A DNA stretch of 64,000 bases from Pseudomonas urmiensis (GCF_014268815.2 NZ_JABWRE020000002.1:62001-126000); one strand, 5' to 3'; positions 1 through 10,588 are shown, counted from the first letter of the stretch. Made by a program: numbers and translations. Notes: generated from the sequence alone by a model not told the origin.

Positions 1-197
1 TACGTGACGCATTGCTGGCAGTGAGCATCCCATTCATCGAAGTGCACCTGTCCAACGTGCACAAGCGTGAACCGTTCCGTCATCACTCCTACTTTTCCGA
101 TGTTGCTGTAGGGGTGATCTGCGGCTTGGGCGCCACCGGTTACCGGTTGGCCCTGGAGTCTGCGCTGGAACACCTGGCTGCCAACGCACAGCCCTGA
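1..197 (+). CDS. aroQ: 3-dehydroquinate dehydratase type II, C-terminal part
   Basis: The reading frame is open from the window edge and ends with a stop at 197, so only the last 64 or so residues are present. They include the type II dehydroquinase features [15 protein letters not shown] and a conserved GLGATGY segment near the end. In this family the HLSN motif contributes to substrate binding. The enzyme interconverts 3-dehydroquinate and 3-dehydroshikimate in the cytoplasmic shikimate pathway. Its position just before accB matches the order I remember from other Pseudomonas genomes. The start lies outside the window. Confidence 0.93.
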   Translation, partial: RDALLAVSIPFIEVHLSNVHKREPFRHHSYFSDVAVGVICGLGATGYRLALESALEHLAANAQP

Positions 198-297
198 TGA
201 CACAAGGCCTTGGCCCCTTGGGGCCGAGGTCATAGAGAAACGTTTTCGACACGTTTTCAAATTACGTCCCCGACCGAACCTTGGGAGTTGCTGATTA

Positions 298-759
298 ATG
301 GATATCCGTAAAGTCAAAAAGCTGATCGAACTGCTGGAAGAGTCCGGCATCGACGAACTGGAGATCAAGGAAGGCGAAGAGTCCGTTCGCATCAGCCGTC
401 ACAGCAAGACCCCAGCTGCCCAGCAGTACTTCGCTCCACAACCGATGCACGCAGCGCCCGTCGCCGCCGCTCCAGTTGCAGCCGCACCAGTGGCTGAAGC
501 CGCTGCCGCCGCACCTGCACTGAAAGGCACCGTGGTCCGTTCGCCGATGGTAGGTACCTTCTACCGCAAGCCTTCGCCGACCTCGCCGAACTTCGCTGAA
601 GTCGGTCAGAGCATCAAGAAGGGCGACACCCTGTGCATCGTCGAAGCGATGAAGATGATGAACCACATCGAAGCCGAAATCGGCGGTGTCATCGACGCCA
701 TCCTGGTAGAAGACGGTCAGCCGGTTGAGTTCGACCAGCCGCTGTTCACCATCGTTTGA
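298..759 (+). CDS. accB: Acetyl-CoA carboxylase biotin carboxyl carrier protein
   Basis: This 153-residue protein is the biotin carrier of acetyl-CoA carboxylase, which makes malonyl-CoA for fatty acid synthesis. The N-terminal 40 residues are the charged segment typical of BCCP. A linker rich in alanine and proline follows at about residues 50-80, and then the biotinyl domain. The biotin attachment motif EAMKMMN is visible, with the target lysine at residue 119. Length is normal. The stop is 17 bases before the accC start, so the two are almost certainly co-transcribed. Confidence 0.98.
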   Translation: MDIRKVKKLIELLEESGIDELEIKEGEESVRISRHSKTPAAQQYFAPQPMHAAPVAAAPVAAAPVAEAAAAAPALKGTVVRSPMVGTFYRKPSPTSPNFAEVGQSIKKGDTLCIVEAMKMMNHIEAEIGGVIDAILVEDGQPVEFDQPLFTIV

Positions 760-776
760 TTCGCGGAGAGCCAACG

Positions 777-2132
777 ATGTCTGGGAAGCTGGAAAAAGTC
801 CTGATCGCCAACCGTGGGGAAATTGCCCTGCGGATCCTGCGTGCCTGCAAAGAGCTGGGCATCAAGACCGTCGCCGTGCACTCCACGGCCGACCGTGAAC
901 TGATGCACCTGGGCCTGGCAGACGAGTCGGTCTGCATTGGTCCTGCTTCGTCCAAAGACTCCTACCTGCACATCCCGGCGATCATCGCCGCTGCCGAAGT
1001 GACAGGCGCTACCGCAATCCACCCTGGCTACGGCTTCCTCGCGGAAAACGCCGACTTCGCCGAGCAAGTGGAGAAATCCGGTTTCGCCTTCATCGGCCCG
1101 AAAGCCGATACCATTCGCCTGATGGGCGACAAGGTTTCGGCCAAGGACGCGATGATCAAGACCGGCGTGCCAACCGTTCCGGGTTCTGACGGCCCACTGC
1201 CGGAAGACGAAGAAACCGCCCTGGCGATCGCTCGCGAAGTCGGTTATCCGGTGATCATCAAGGCCGCCGGTGGCGGTGGTGGTCGCGGTATGCGCGTGGT
1301 GCACAAGGAAGAGGATCTGATCTCCTCGGCCAAACTGACCCGTACCGAAGCCGGTGCAGCCTTCGGCAACCCGATGGTCTACCTGGAGAAGTTCCTGACC
1401 AACCCACGTCACGTGGAAGTTCAGGTGCTGTCCGACGGCCAAGGCAATGCCATCCACCTGGGCGATCGCGACTGCTCCTTGCAGCGCCGTCACCAGAAGG
1501 TGCTGGAAGAGGCTCCGGCCCCAGGCATCGATGAGCAGGCCCGCCAGGAAGTTTTCAAGCGTTGCGTCGATGCCTGCATCGAGATCGGCTACCGTGGCGC
1601 TGGCACCTTCGAGTTCCTCTACGAGAACGGTCGTTTCTACTTCATCGAGATGAACACCCGTGTTCAGGTGGAGCACCCGGTTTCGGAGATGGTCACCGGT
1701 ATCGACATCGTCAAGGAGATGCTCAGCATCGCCGCTGGCAACAAGCTGTCGTTCACCCAGGAAGACGTGGTGATCCGCGGTCACTCGCTGGAGTGCCGGA
1801 TCAACGCCGAAGACCCGAAGAAGTTCATCCCAAGCCCAGGTACCGTCAAGCACTTCCATGCCCCAGGTGGCAATGGCGTGCGGGTCGATTCGCACCTGTA
1901 CAGCGGCTATTCGGTTCCGCCGAACTATGACTCGCTGATCGGCAAGCTGATCACCTACGGCAAGGATCGCGACGAGGCCATGGCGCGCATGCGCAATGCC
2001 CTGGACGAGATCGTCGTCGACGGCATCAAGACCAACATCCCACTGCACCGCGACCTGGTGCGTGATGAAGGTTTCTGCAAAGGTGGCGTCAACATCCATT
2101 ACCTCGAGCACAAACTGGCTAACCAGGATTGA
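777..2132 (+). CDS. accC: Acetyl-CoA carboxylase biotin carboxylase subunit
   Basis: This 451-residue protein carboxylates the biotin on AccB using ATP and bicarbonate. It begins [14 protein letters not shown], the standard biotin carboxylase opening. The ATP-grasp glycine-rich loop GGGGGRGM lies near residue 165, [13 protein letters not shown] near residue 85, and the active-site [12 protein letters not shown] near residues 288-299. I chose the ATG at 777 rather than an in-frame ATG at 756, which overlaps the end of accB. The sequence GCGGAGAG before 777 is a reasonable ribosome site, and the length then equals the usual 449-451 residues. Confidence 0.97.
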   Translation: MSGKLEKVLIANRGEIALRILRACKELGIKTVAVHSTADRELMHLGLADESVCIGPASSKDSYLHIPAIIAAAEVTGATAIHPGYGFLAENADFAEQVEKSGFAFIGPKADTIRLMGDKVSAKDAMIKTGVPTVPGSDGPLPEDEETALAIAREVGYPVIIKAAGGGGGRGMRVVHKEEDLISSAKLTRTEAGAAFGNPMVYLEKFLTNPRHVEVQVLSDGQGNAIHLGDRDCSLQRRHQKVLEEAPAPGIDEQARQEVFKRCVDACIEIGYRGAGTFEFLYENGRFYFIEMNTRVQVEHPVSEMVTGIDIVKEMLSIAAGNKLSFTQEDVVIRGHSLECRINAEDPKKFIPSPGTVKHFHAPGGNGVRVDSHLYSGYSVPPNYDSLIGKLITYGKDRDEAMARMRNALDEIVVDGIKTNIPLHRDLVRDEGFCKGGVNIHYLEHKLANQD

Positions 2133-2156
2133 TCTTGAGCTAATGCTGTTGTGAAG

Positions 2157-2185
2157 AACCCCGGCCTGGTGCCGGGGTTTTTTTT
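2157..2185 (+). terminator. Rho-independent terminator after accBC
   Basis: A CCCCGGC / GCCGGGG stem with a five-base loop is followed at once by eight T residues. It sits 25 bases after the accC stop. This is the clearest intrinsic terminator in the window and should end the accB-accC transcript. Confidence 0.9.
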
Positions 2186-2281
2186 GAGCTATCGCCGTGG
2201 TTACACGGCGTCCCTTCGAATTAGTAGCCTCTTAGAGCGAGCAAGTGCTGCGCCCTGCGCAGCTGCCGGGCCGTCTGGCGC

Positions 2282-2872
2282 TCAGAGCGGCAGCGGCTTG
2301 AGCCAGAACGACATGATCTTGGCCGATTCCTCCTGCTCATCCAGATCGCGCCAGGCGTGTGAGCTGCGCAAGGATGGCTCGTCAAGAAACCCCCGGTTGC
2401 GCCAGAACCCGTGCAGTGGCTTGTAGTCCGTCGGCCTTAGTGGATGACCATTCGGGCGCTCCACCGTGCAGAACGCGCAATAGTCGAATTCAGCCAGCTT
2501 GTGCGCATAAGACTCGCGTTCGATGAAAAAGCGCACCCCCAGGCCCCTGCCTCGATAGGCGGGTAGCAACACCGACTCAGCAAAGTAATAAACGCTTGCC
2601 GGATCGCGCCCCTGCGCCAGGAACGGCTGCTGCAACTGGCTCGATCCATCGACCAGCGGCAGGCCAAGCGAGGCACCAACCAGCTTGCTATCGTCCAGGA
2701 CCAGGACCACCAGACTACGCCCAGAGCGGGCGTAATTGGCCAGGTAGTCGGCCTCAGACTCCAGGGTGCCATCATAGAGGTAGGGAAATTCGCGAAACAC
2801 CGTCAGGCGCAGGCGAGCGAGGTCATCGATGTAAGGCGCAATCGCGGCGCCGTGCAGCAGGCGGATTTCCAT
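2282..2872 (-). CDS. GNAT family N-acetyltransferase
   Basis: This 196-residue protein has the GNAT fold signature: LPAYRGRGLGVRFF at about residues 114-127 is the acetyl-CoA pyrophosphate-binding motif A. The preceding YYFAESVLL strand leads into it as expected. The N-terminal segment includes RLTVFREFPYLYDG, seen in several Pseudomonas GNAT proteins of unknown substrate. The gene points leftward toward the accC terminator and is divergent from the SnoaL-like gene at 2988, with 115 bases between. The substrate cannot be read from the sequence. Confidence 0.82.
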   Translation of the reverse strand: MEIRLLHGAAIAPYIDDLARLRLTVFREFPYLYDGTLESEADYLANYARSGRSLVVLVLDDSKLVGASLGLPLVDGSSQLQQPFLAQGRDPASVYYFAESVLLPAYRGRGLGVRFFIERESYAHKLAEFDYCAFCTVERPNGHPLRPTDYKPLHGFWRNRGFLDEPSLRSSHAWRDLDEQEESAKIMSFWLKPLPL

Positions 2873-2987
2873 GCGGGGCGGTCGTTTTGTCGATGTGGAT
2901 GACGTACTCGGCTAAGCCGGGCCTGAGTCAAGACCCTATCATCGCTTGCATGCCCCCTCCTTTCCCGAACACGACAGGAACATTGCC

Positions 2988-3386
2988 ATGACCGCTACTG
3001 AACTGGTCAACGCCTACTACCGCGCCCTCAACGCCAAGGACCTGCCAGCCTTGCTCGCCCTGCTCAGCGAAGATGTGATCCATGACATCAACCAAGGCGA
3101 GCGGCAGATGGGCAAGCGAGCGTTTGCCGCATTCTTGGACAACTTCAACCGCTGCTATAGCGAGCGCTTGGCCGATCTGGTGGTCATGGAAAATACCGAA
3201 GGCACTCGCGCAGCGGCCGAATTTACCGTGCATGGGGCGTATCTTGCCGATGCCCCTGGGTTGCCCCCGGCCAAAGGGCAGACCTATGTGCTATCGGCCG
3301 GGGCGTTCTTCTATATCCACTGCGGCAAGATTGCCCGGATAAGTCATTACTCCAACCTCAATGATTGGCTCGAGCAGGTGGTGTGA
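2988..3386 (+). CDS. SnoaL-like / NTF2-family protein
   Basis: This 132-residue protein fits the SnoaL/NTF2 cone-shaped fold: an N-terminal helix with ELVNAYYRALNAKDLPALLALLSEDVIHDINQ, then hydrophobic strands such as AAEFTVHGAYL. Family members include ketosteroid isomerase-like enzymes and binding proteins, so a specific reaction cannot be assigned. I prefer the ATG at 2988 over an in-frame ATG at 2946 because the NTF2 helix begins right after it and the earlier segment is proline-rich and atypical. It stands alone between the GNAT gene and prmA. Confidence 0.78.
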   Translation: MTATELVNAYYRALNAKDLPALLALLSEDVIHDINQGERQMGKRAFAAFLDNFNRCYSERLADLVVMENTEGTRAAAEFTVHGAYLADAPGLPPAKGQTYVLSAGAFFYIHCGKIARISHYSNLNDWLEQVV

Positions 3387-3575
3387 GCCCTGCCCCGCGC
3401 TGTAGCCCGTGCGCTGTTGATTCAACGCGCCAGAGCAAAAACGCCATCTGCCTAGTGCGCCATCATCCACTCTGCCACTAGCAGCAAATCGCACAAACCC
3501 CACGCACTCAAGTAAACTGCACCCCTTCGCGCAGCCCAGTGCTGCCCCCAACTCGATTCATCAAAGGTACCCGCC

Positions 3576-4469
3576 ATGCCCTGGCTGCAAGTACGCCTGG
3601 CCATCAGCCCAGAACAAGCCGAAACCTACGAAGATGCCCTGCTGGAAGTGGGTGCTGTCTCGGTGACTTTCATGGACGCCGAGGACCAGCCGATCTTCGA
3701 GCCGGACCTCAACACCACCCCGCTGTGGTCGCACACCCACCTTTTGGCCTTGTTCGAAGCCGATGCCGAGCCTGAGCAGGTATTCGCCCACCTGCGCCTG
3801 CTGACCAACGCCGAACTGCCCGAGCACCACGCCGAGGTGATCGAGGACCAGGACTGGGAACGCAGCTGGATGGACAACTTCCAGCCGATGCGCTTCGGCC
3901 GTCGCCTGTGGATCGTGCCGAGCTGGCATGAAGCGCCGGAAAAAGATGCAGTGAACCTGCTGCTCGATCCGGGCCTGGCTTTCGGCACCGGCACCCACCC
4001 GACCACCGCACTGTGCCTGGAATGGCTCGATGGCCAACAGCTCCAGGACAGCCAGGTGCTGGACTTCGGTTGCGGCTCGGGCATTCTGGCCATCGCCGCG
4101 CTGCTGCTCGGCGCCCGCGAAGCGGTCGGCACCGACATCGACGTACAGGCGCTGGAAGCTTCGCGCGACAACGCCGGGCGCAATGGCATAGGCGCAGAGC
4201 GCTTCCCGCTGTACCTGCCGGAACACATGCCGGCCATGCAGGCCGACGTGCTGGTCGCCAATATTCTCGCAGGCCCATTGGTGTCGCTGGCCCCGCAATT
4301 GTCCGGGCTGGTTCGCCCCGGTGGCCTGCTGGCGTTGTCGGGGATCCTCGCCGAACAAGGTGAGGAAGTCGCCGCAGCCTACACCAAGGACTTCGACCTG
4401 GATCCGATCGCTGAACGCGACGGTTGGGTGCGCATCAGTGGTCGCCGTCGTTCAGTCGGCCTAGAATAA
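3576..4469 (+). CDS. prmA: Ribosomal protein L11 methyltransferase
   Basis: PrmA trimethylates ribosomal protein L11 with S-adenosylmethionine. The 297-residue product has the usual length. The N-terminal L11-recognition domain opens with MPWLQVRL, and the SAM motif [15 protein letters not shown] lies near residues 161-176. It is preceded by the conserved [14 protein letters not shown] segment and followed by the NILAGPL catalytic-region motif (NPPY-like in relatives). The next gene starts 28 bases later. Its place between accC and dusB-fis matches the gene order I remember for the genus. Confidence 0.97.
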   Translation: MPWLQVRLAISPEQAETYEDALLEVGAVSVTFMDAEDQPIFEPDLNTTPLWSHTHLLALFEADAEPEQVFAHLRLLTNAELPEHHAEVIEDQDWERSWMDNFQPMRFGRRLWIVPSWHEAPEKDAVNLLLDPGLAFGTGTHPTTALCLEWLDGQQLQDSQVLDFGCGSGILAIAALLLGAREAVGTDIDVQALEASRDNAGRNGIGAERFPLYLPEHMPAMQADVLVANILAGPLVSLAPQLSGLVRPGGLLALSGILAEQGEEVAAAYTKDFDLDPIAERDGWVRISGRRRSVGLE

Positions 4470-4496
4470 TTCCTTGCACAACCCCCGGATTGCCGC

Positions 4497-5843
4497 ATGA
4501 CCGACAGTTTCGTCACCCAGTGCCCGCATTGCCAGACCAGCTTTCGCGTCACTCATCATCAGTTGAGCGTGGCCCGTGGGGTGGTTCGTTGCGGCCAGTG
4601 CCTACAGGTGTTCAACGCCGCCAAGCAGTTGCTTGAGCAGAACCGTGCCGGCACTGCCCAGCCCGCTCCGGCGACGGCCGTCGCGCCGACGCCAGAAGCT
4701 GTCGACGCGCCAGCACCGGCGCCTGTCGACGCGCCAACCGCCGACAACTGGGCGGCCACCTCGCAAGCCCTTGATGACCTCGACCTGGACCAGGCGCTGG
4801 CTCATCTGGAGCGCCGTGACCAGCCGGTAGAAGGCCAGGCCGAAGCCCGCAACGATGCGCTGCAAGCCCGGCGTGACGATCACAGCCTGGACGAACACCA
4901 CGACCAGCCGTTCGGCAATGCCACCGACGAGCCCGCGCAAGAGCTCCCGGCGCTGCTCGAGCCACAGCCGCCGTTGATCGAGGCACAACCACTGGACCTG
5001 GAACCGGCCCCCGGCGAACGCACCGAGCCAACCCTGAGCCTGGACCTGGAAGCCGACGACGAACCGGCTCGTCAGCAACCGACCATTGCCCTGGACGAGC
5101 CTGAGCCTGAACTCCATCTGCACGACCGGCTGGCCGCGCGCGATGACGACGAGCTGACGGAAAAAGGCATATCCGCGCTCGACGAAGAAATGCGCAGCGA
5201 GCACCTCTCGGCCCATGCCGACGACGACCTCGACCCAGCTCGCAACGAACGCAACGAACGCATCGAACCCGGCCTCAGTGCCCGCGCAACGCGGCGCAAG
5301 GAGCCGTTGATCGATGTGGTCGACGACCCGTTGCAACTGGACTGGCAAAAGCCCAAGGCCAATTGGGCCAAGCGCCTGCTGTGGGGCACCCTGACCTTGC
5401 TCGCTGCCGGGCTGCTGGCGTTCCAGTATGTCTGGTTCCATTTCGACGAGATGGCCCGTCAGGATCAGTACCGCCCGTGGTTCCAGCAGCTGTGTCCGCT
5501 GGTCGGCTGCCAAGTGCCCACTCGGGTCGATATCGCCCGGATCAAGAGCAGTAACCTGGTAGTACGCAGCCACCCGGACTTCAAAGGTGCCCTGATCGTC
5601 GATGCAATCATTTACAACCGCGCGCCATTCTCCCAGCCCTTCCCGCTGCTGGAGCTGCGCTTCGCCGACCTCAACGGTCAATTGATTGCCAGCCGTCGCT
5701 TCAAACCCAGCGAATACCTCTCCGGCGAATTGGCCGGTCGTGGCGAAATGCCCAGCCAGACGCCCATCCACATCGCCCTGGATATCCTCGACCCAGGCCC
5801 GAAGGCGGTGAACTACAGCCTCAGCTTCCGCTCTCCGGAATAA
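4497..5843 (+). CDS. Zinc-ribbon and DUF3426 membrane protein
   Basis: The 448-residue protein begins with an MJ0042-type zinc ribbon: CPHCQTSF near residue 9 and CGQC near residue 38. A long, acidic, low-complexity region rich in D, E, P and A follows to about residue 280. A single membrane helix is visible at about residues 290-315 (RLLWGTLTLLAAGLLAFQYVWF), and the rest is a periplasmic DUF3426 domain. The function is unknown. It is conserved next to prmA in Pseudomonas, so a co-transcribed role is possible but untested. Confidence 0.88.
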   Translation: MTDSFVTQCPHCQTSFRVTHHQLSVARGVVRCGQCLQVFNAAKQLLEQNRAGTAQPAPATAVAPTPEAVDAPAPAPVDAPTADNWAATSQALDDLDLDQALAHLERRDQPVEGQAEARNDALQARRDDHSLDEHHDQPFGNATDEPAQELPALLEPQPPLIEAQPLDLEPAPGERTEPTLSLDLEADDEPARQQPTIALDEPEPELHLHDRLAARDDDELTEKGISALDEEMRSEHLSAHADDDLDPARNERNERIEPGLSARATRRKEPLIDVVDDPLQLDWQKPKANWAKRLLWGTLTLLAAGLLAFQYVWFHFDEMARQDQYRPWFQQLCPLVGCQVPTRVDIARIKSSNLVVRSHPDFKGALIVDAIIYNRAPFSQPFPLLELRFADLNGQLIASRRFKPSEYLSGELAGRGEMPSQTPIHIALDILDPGPKAVNYSLSFRSPE

Positions 5844-5852
5844 CCACCCTAC

Positions 5853-5877
5853 CCGGTCGCCGGTTTACCGGCGCCGG
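5853..5877 (+). terminator. GC-rich hairpin after the DUF3426 gene
   Basis: A ten-base-pair stem (CCGG, a bulged T, then CGCCGG, pairing with CCGGCGCCGG) with a TTTA loop begins nine bases after the stop at 5843. There is no T tract behind it, so it may be a weak or Rho-assisted terminator, or only an mRNA-stabilising hairpin. Confidence 0.4.
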
Positions 5878-5938
5878 AGGGCTGTCCCAAACCCAGGGGC
5901 ATAAGGCCGCAGCTGTTCAGATTTTATCCAGATTCATC

Positions 5939-5967
5939 TTTATCCGGTCATCGAGAGCGGGTATTAT
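5939..5967 (+). promoter_or_regulatory. Candidate sigma-70 promoter for dusB-fis
   Basis: In an AT-richer stretch, TTTATC at 5939-5944 and TATTAT at 5962-5967 are 17 bases apart. The -10 matches five of six consensus positions; the -35 is weak. It lies 52 bases before the dusB start and would drive the dusB-fis operon. Confidence 0.35.
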
Positions 5968-6018
5968 GCCAACCCTTTTTCGAACTCCAATGATTCGGCC
6001 CCACAACAGGGAACACCT

Positions 6019-7032
6019 ATGTCGGCGGTACGCATCGGCCCTTATACACTGCGAAACAACCTGATCCTTGCGCCCATGGCCGGGGTTACGGACCAACCTT
6101 TCCGCACACTTTGCCAACGCCTCGGCGCAGGCATGGTGGTCTCGGAAATGGTCAGCAGCGACATGAGCCTGTGGGACAGCCGCAAGTCGCGTCTGCGCCG
6201 CATCCATGAAGGCGATCCCGAGCCACGCTCGGTACAGATCGCCGGCGGTGATGCGCAGATGATGGCAGCGGCGGCCCTGGCCAATGTCGAGGCGGGCGCC
6301 CAGATCATCGATATCAACATGGGCTGCCCGGCAAAAAAAGTCTGCAACAAGGCCGCAGGCTCTGCTTTATTGAGAGATGAAGCCTTGGTCAGCGAGATCC
6401 TCCATGCCGTGGTCGGCGCAGTAGAGGTCCCGGTGACGCTGAAGATTCGTACCGGCTGGGACCGGGCGAACAAGAACGGCCTGAACGTGGCGAAGATCGC
6501 CGAGCAGGCTGGCATCCAGGCGCTTGCGGTGCATGGCCGCACACGCGCCGACCTGTACACCGGCGAAGCCGAGTACGACACCATCGCTGCGATCAAGCAG
6601 GCGGTGTCGATCCCGGTGTTTGCCAACGGCGATGTAACCTCGCCAGAAAAGGCCCGACTGGTGCTCGACGCCACCGGTGCCGACGGCCTGCTGATCGGCC
6701 GTGCCGCCCAAGGGCGGCCGTGGATCTTCCGCGAGATCGAGCATTACCTGCGGACCGGCCAACACCTGCCAGCTCCCGAGCTGGACGAGGTGGAACGCAT
6801 TCTGCTGGAGCACCTGGCCGCGTTGCATGCCTTCTATGGCGATGTGATGGGCGTACGTATCGCCCGCAAGCACGTTGGCTGGTACCTGGCAACACGACCC
6901 GGCGGCAAGGAGTTTCGCTCCCGGTTCAACGCTTTGGATGAGACACAAGCGCAGTGCGCCAACGTTCGCGAGTTCTTTCGCGAATGTCGACAGAGCCTTG
7001 AAACAAAGGACGAACAAGGGGTGGCCGCATGA
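6019..7032 (+). CDS. dusB: tRNA-dihydrouridine synthase B
   Basis: DusB reduces specific uridines in tRNA to dihydrouridine with FMN and NADPH. The 337-residue protein shows the FMN-barrel start [17 protein letters not shown]. The family catalytic cysteine lies in NMGCPAKKV (Cys103), and [16 protein letters not shown] and VFANGDV follow in order. It overlaps fis by four bases (ATGA), the conserved dusB-fis arrangement of gammaproteobacteria, where dusB is the leader gene of the fis transcript. Confidence 0.97.
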   Translation: MSAVRIGPYTLRNNLILAPMAGVTDQPFRTLCQRLGAGMVVSEMVSSDMSLWDSRKSRLRRIHEGDPEPRSVQIAGGDAQMMAAAALANVEAGAQIIDINMGCPAKKVCNKAAGSALLRDEALVSEILHAVVGAVEVPVTLKIRTGWDRANKNGLNVAKIAEQAGIQALAVHGRTRADLYTGEAEYDTIAAIKQAVSIPVFANGDVTSPEKARLVLDATGADGLLIGRAAQGRPWIFREIEHYLRTGQHLPAPELDEVERILLEHLAALHAFYGDVMGVRIARKHVGWYLATRPGGKEFRSRFNALDETQAQCANVREFFRECRQSLETKDEQGVAA

Positions 7033-7349
7033 CGATGATGACCGAGACTTTAGTGAGTGGAACAACGCCCGTGAGCGACAACGCCAACCTCAAACAGCAC
7101 CTCAATACGCCAAGCGAAGAGGGCCAGACCCTTCGCGACAGCGTCGAGAAGGCGCTGCATAACTACTTCGCCCACCTCGAAGGCGCTTCCGTCACGGACG
7201 TGTACAACCTGGTGCTCTCGGAGGTCGAGGCGCCGCTGCTCGAAAGTGTGATGAACTACGTCAAGGGTAACCAGACCAAGGCCAGCGAGATGCTCGGACT
7301 CAACCGAGGCACCCTGCGCAAGAAGCTCAAGCAGTACGACTTGTTGTAA
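7029..7349 (+). CDS. fis: DNA-binding protein Fis
   Basis: Fis is the small nucleoid protein that bends DNA and stimulates rRNA promoters and some recombination systems. The 106-residue product has a variable N-terminus of about 30 residues, the dimer helix region around [20 protein letters not shown], and the C-terminal helix-turn-helix [18 protein letters not shown]. The start codon overlaps the dusB stop (ATGA), so translation is probably coupled. An intrinsic terminator follows 20 bases after the stop. Confidence 0.97.
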   Translation: MTMMTETLVSGTTPVSDNANLKQHLNTPSEEGQTLRDSVEKALHNYFAHLEGASVTDVYNLVLSEVEAPLLESVMNYVKGNQTKASEMLGLNRGTLRKKLKQYDLL

Positions 7350-7368
7350 AGCCAGAATCCCAATCAGA

Positions 7369-7399
7369 AAAGGCGGCTCCCGAAGGAGGCGCCTTTTTT
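7369..7399 (+). terminator. Rho-independent terminator after fis
   Basis: An AAGGCGGCTCC / GGAGGCGCCTT stem with one mismatch and a CGAA tetraloop runs directly into six T residues. It separates dusB-fis from purH. Confidence 0.88.
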
Positions 7400-7428
7400 G
7401 CTGACTCCACCGCGTTATGGAATCCGAA

Positions 7429-9036
7429 ATGACCGACCAGACTACCCGCCTGCCGATCCGCCGCGCCCTGATCAGCGTCTCCGACAAGACCGGTATCCTC
7501 GAATTCGCTCGTGAGCTGCAACAGCTCGGTGTCGAGATCCTGTCCACCGGTGGCACCTACAAGCTGCTCAAGGACAACGGCGTCGACGCGGTGGAAGTGG
7601 CCGACTACACCGGCTTCGCCGAAATGATGGACGGCCGGGTCAAGACCCTGCACCCGAAAATTCACGGCGGCATCCTCGGCCGTCGCGGCACTGACGACGC
7701 CATCATGAACGAGCACGGCATCAAGCCGATCGACCTGGTTGCGGTCAACCTGTACCCGTTCGAAGCCACCATCGCCAAGCCAGGCTGCGACCTGCCGACC
7801 GCGATCGAGAACATCGACATCGGCGGCCCGACCATGGTCCGCTCGGCGGCCAAGAACCACAAAGACGTGGCCATCGTGGTCAACGCCAGCGACTACAGCC
7901 AAGTACTCGAAAGCCTCAAGGCCGGTGGCCTGACCTACGCCCAGCGCTTCGACCTGATGCTCAAGGCATTCGAGCACACTGCCGCCTACGACGGCATGAT
8001 CGCCAACTACATGGGCACCATCGACCAGGCCAAAGACACCCTGTCGACGCAAGAGCGCAGCGCCTTCCCGCGCACCTTCAACAGCCAGTTCGTCAAAGCC
8101 CAGGAAATGCGCTACGGCGAGAACCCGCACCAGAGCGCGGCGTTCTACGTTGAAGCGAACAAGGGCGAGGCGAGCATCTCGACTGCCGTTCAGTTGCAGG
8201 GCAAAGAGCTGTCGTTCAACAACGTCGCCGACACCGATGCCGCGCTGGAATGCGTGAAGAGCTTCGTCAAGCCGGCCTGTGTGATCGTCAAGCACGCCAA
8301 CCCGTGCGGCGTTGCCGTGGTCCCGGAAAACGAAGGCGGCATCCGCCAGGCCTACGAGCTGGCCTACGCCACCGACACCGAGTCGGCTTTCGGCGGCATC
8401 ATCGCCTTCAACCGCGAGCTCGATGGCGAGACCGCCAAAGCCATCGTCGAGCGTCAGTTCGTCGAAGTGATCATCGCGCCGAAAATCTCCCAAGCTGCCC
8501 GTGACGTGGTCGCGGCCAAGCAGAACGTGCGTCTGCTCGAGTGCGGCGAGTGGCCAGCCGAGCGTGCTGCCGGTTGGGACTTCAAGCGCGTCAACGGCGG
8601 CCTGCTGGTACAGAGCCGCGATATCGGCATGATTGGCGCTGACGACCTGAAGATCGTCACCCAGCGCGCGCCGAGCGAGCAAGAAATCCACGACCTGATC
8701 TTCGCCTGGAAAGTGGCCAAGTTCGTCAAATCCAACGCCATCGTCTACGCCAAGCAGCGCCAGACCATCGGCGTCGGCGCCGGCCAGATGAGCCGCGTCA
8801 ACTCGGCCCGTATCGCTGCAATCAAGGCCGAGCATGCTGGCCTGCAGGTGCAGGGTGCGGTCATGGCCTCGGACGCGTTCTTCCCGTTCCGTGATGGCAT
8901 CGACAATGCAGCTAAAGTCGGTATCACCGCGGTTATCCAGCCAGGGGGTTCGATGCGTGATGCTGAAGTCATCGCCGCTGCCGACGAAGCTGGCATCGCG
9001 ATGGTGTTTACCGGCATGCGCCACTTCCGCCACTGA
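7429..9036 (+). CDS. purH: AICAR transformylase / IMP cyclohydrolase
   Basis: PurH performs the last two steps of IMP synthesis. Residues 1-200 or so form the MGS-like cyclohydrolase domain, opening [13 protein letters not shown] and including STGGTYKLL and [10 protein letters not shown]. The remainder is the AICAR transformylase, with [16 protein letters not shown] (the catalytic Lys-His pair in the family) and [10 protein letters not shown] near the end. I chose the ATG at 7429 (535 residues, MTDQTTRLP) over one four codons earlier because GGAAT lies at a suitable distance before it. It precedes purD, separated by a REP palindrome. Confidence 0.97.
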   Translation: MTDQTTRLPIRRALISVSDKTGILEFARELQQLGVEILSTGGTYKLLKDNGVDAVEVADYTGFAEMMDGRVKTLHPKIHGGILGRRGTDDAIMNEHGIKPIDLVAVNLYPFEATIAKPGCDLPTAIENIDIGGPTMVRSAAKNHKDVAIVVNASDYSQVLESLKAGGLTYAQRFDLMLKAFEHTAAYDGMIANYMGTIDQAKDTLSTQERSAFPRTFNSQFVKAQEMRYGENPHQSAAFYVEANKGEASISTAVQLQGKELSFNNVADTDAALECVKSFVKPACVIVKHANPCGVAVVPENEGGIRQAYELAYATDTESAFGGIIAFNRELDGETAKAIVERQFVEVIIAPKISQAARDVVAAKQNVRLLECGEWPAERAAGWDFKRVNGGLLVQSRDIGMIGADDLKIVTQRAPSEQEIHDLIFAWKVAKFVKSNAIVYAKQRQTIGVGAGQMSRVNSARIAAIKAEHAGLQVQGAVMASDAFFPFRDGIDNAAKVGITAVIQPGGSMRDAEVIAAADEAGIAMVFTGMRHFRH

Positions 9037-9054
9037 TCACCAGTGTGTGTGTAG

Positions 9055-9112
9055 AACGTGGGAGCGGGCTTGCCCCGCGATAGCGATCGCGGGGCAAGCC
9101 CGCTCCCACGTT
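9055..9112. repeat. REP palindrome between purH and purD
   Basis: This is a near-perfect palindrome of 27-28 base arms (AACGTGGGAGCGGGCTTG... and its complement) around the centre GATAGCGATC. It is the cleanest copy of the REP family in the window and can serve as the reference for the others. Confidence 0.92.
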
Positions 9113-9157
9113 CCCGCCCCTAGAGATCACAGCGCTTACAGAATTCGAGGTTTTGAC

Positions 9158-10450
9158 ATGAAAGTTTTGATCATCGGCAACGGCGGCCGTGAGCACGCCC
9201 TGGCCTGGAAAGTCGCCCAGGACCCACGCGTTGAGAAAGTCTTCGTCGCTCCCGGCAACGCTGGCACCGCCACCGAAGCCAAGTGCGAGAACGTCGACAT
9301 CCAGGTCACTGCCCTGGAGCAACTGGCCGACTTCGCCGAAAAGAATGTCCAACTGACCATCGTCGGCCCGGAAGCGCCGCTGGTCGCCGGTGTCGTCGAC
9401 CTGTTCCGCAGCCGCAACCTGGATTGCTTCGGCCCAACCGCCGGCGCCGCCCAGCTGGAAGGCTCGAAGGCCTTCACCAAGGACTTCCTGGCGCGCCACA
9501 AGATCCCCACCGCCGACTACCAGAACTTCACCGAGATCGAGCCAGCCCTGGCTTACCTGAAGGAAAAAGGCGCACCGATCGTGATCAAGGCCGACGGCCT
9601 GGCCGCCGGTAAAGGCGTGATCGTCGCCATGACCCTGCAGGAAGCCGAAGACGCTGTACGCGACATGCTCGCCGGCAATGCCTTCGGTGAAGCCGGTTCG
9701 CGCGTCGTCATCGAAGAATTCCTCGATGGCGAAGAAGCCAGCTTCATCGTCATGGTCGACGGCCACAACGTGCTGCCAATGGCCACCAGCCAGGACCACA
9801 AGCGCGTTGGCGATGCCGACAGCGGCCCGAACACCGGCGGCATGGGTGCCTACTCCCCGGCGCCAGTGGTCACTGCCGATGTGCACCAGCGGGTCATGGA
9901 CCAGGTGATCTGGCCGACCGTGCGCGGCATGGCCGAAGAAGGCAATGTCTACACCGGCTTCCTCTACGCCGGCCTGATGATCGACAAGGCGGGCAACCCC
10001 AAGGTCATCGAGTTCAACTGCCGCTTCGGCGACCCAGAAACCCAGCCAGTCATGCTGCGCCTGGAGTCGAGCCTGGTGCTGCTGATCGAAGCAGCGTTCG
10101 CCAAGGCCCTGGACAAGGTCGAAGCACAATGGGATCCGCGCCCGAGCCTGGGCGTGGTACTGGCTGCCGGTGGCTACCCGGGCGACTACGCTAAAGGCGC
10201 TGTGATCAGCGGCCTGGACGCTGCCGCCAAGCTGGAAGGCAAAGTGTTCCACGCTGGCACCGCGCTGAAGGATGGCCAAGTCGTGACCAACGGCGGCCGC
10301 GTGTTGTGCGCCACTGCCTTGGGCCAGACTGTCGAGGCTGCGCAACAGCAAGCCTATCGCCTGACCAAGGAAGTCAGCTGGGACGGTAGTTTCCATCGCA
10401 GCGACATCGGCTACCGGGCCATTGCCCGCGAGCGCGGTGAGCAACAGTAA
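9158..10450 (+). CDS. purD: Phosphoribosylamine-glycine ligase
   Basis: PurD joins glycine to phosphoribosylamine with ATP in early purine synthesis. The 430-residue protein opens MKVLIIGNGGREHALAWK and contains VGPEAPLVAGVVD, the ATP-grasp segment VIKADGLAAGKGVIVA near residue 145, GGMGAYSPAP and EFNCRFGDPETQ. I chose the ATG at 9158: the frame is open upstream but that part crosses the REP palindrome and the end of purH. GAGG lies ten bases before the start. retS follows after 138 bases. Confidence 0.97.
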   Translation: MKVLIIGNGGREHALAWKVAQDPRVEKVFVAPGNAGTATEAKCENVDIQVTALEQLADFAEKNVQLTIVGPEAPLVAGVVDLFRSRNLDCFGPTAGAAQLEGSKAFTKDFLARHKIPTADYQNFTEIEPALAYLKEKGAPIVIKADGLAAGKGVIVAMTLQEAEDAVRDMLAGNAFGEAGSRVVIEEFLDGEEASFIVMVDGHNVLPMATSQDHKRVGDADSGPNTGGMGAYSPAPVVTADVHQRVMDQVIWPTVRGMAEEGNVYTGFLYAGLMIDKAGNPKVIEFNCRFGDPETQPVMLRLESSLVLLIEAAFAKALDKVEAQWDPRPSLGVVLAAGGYPGDYAKGAVISGLDAAAKLEGKVFHAGTALKDGQVVTNGGRVLCATALGQTVEAAQQQAYRLTKEVSWDGSFHRSDIGYRAIARERGEQQ

Positions 10451-10588
10451 CATTGCATTACCGAATGGCCGTGAAGCCCCTGGCGCACGGCCTTCGGCTC
10501 GTCGACAAGGCCCCGATGGGCCTTGCCTTCGCCTTGGCGCGCCGCGCATAGTTGTTATCCGGCACATTAGCTAAGAAGGGATTTCGTC

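Noticed and set aside
7327..9033. 568-codon open frame opposite purH
   Set aside because: It is a shadow of the conserved purH gene with no recognisable domain.
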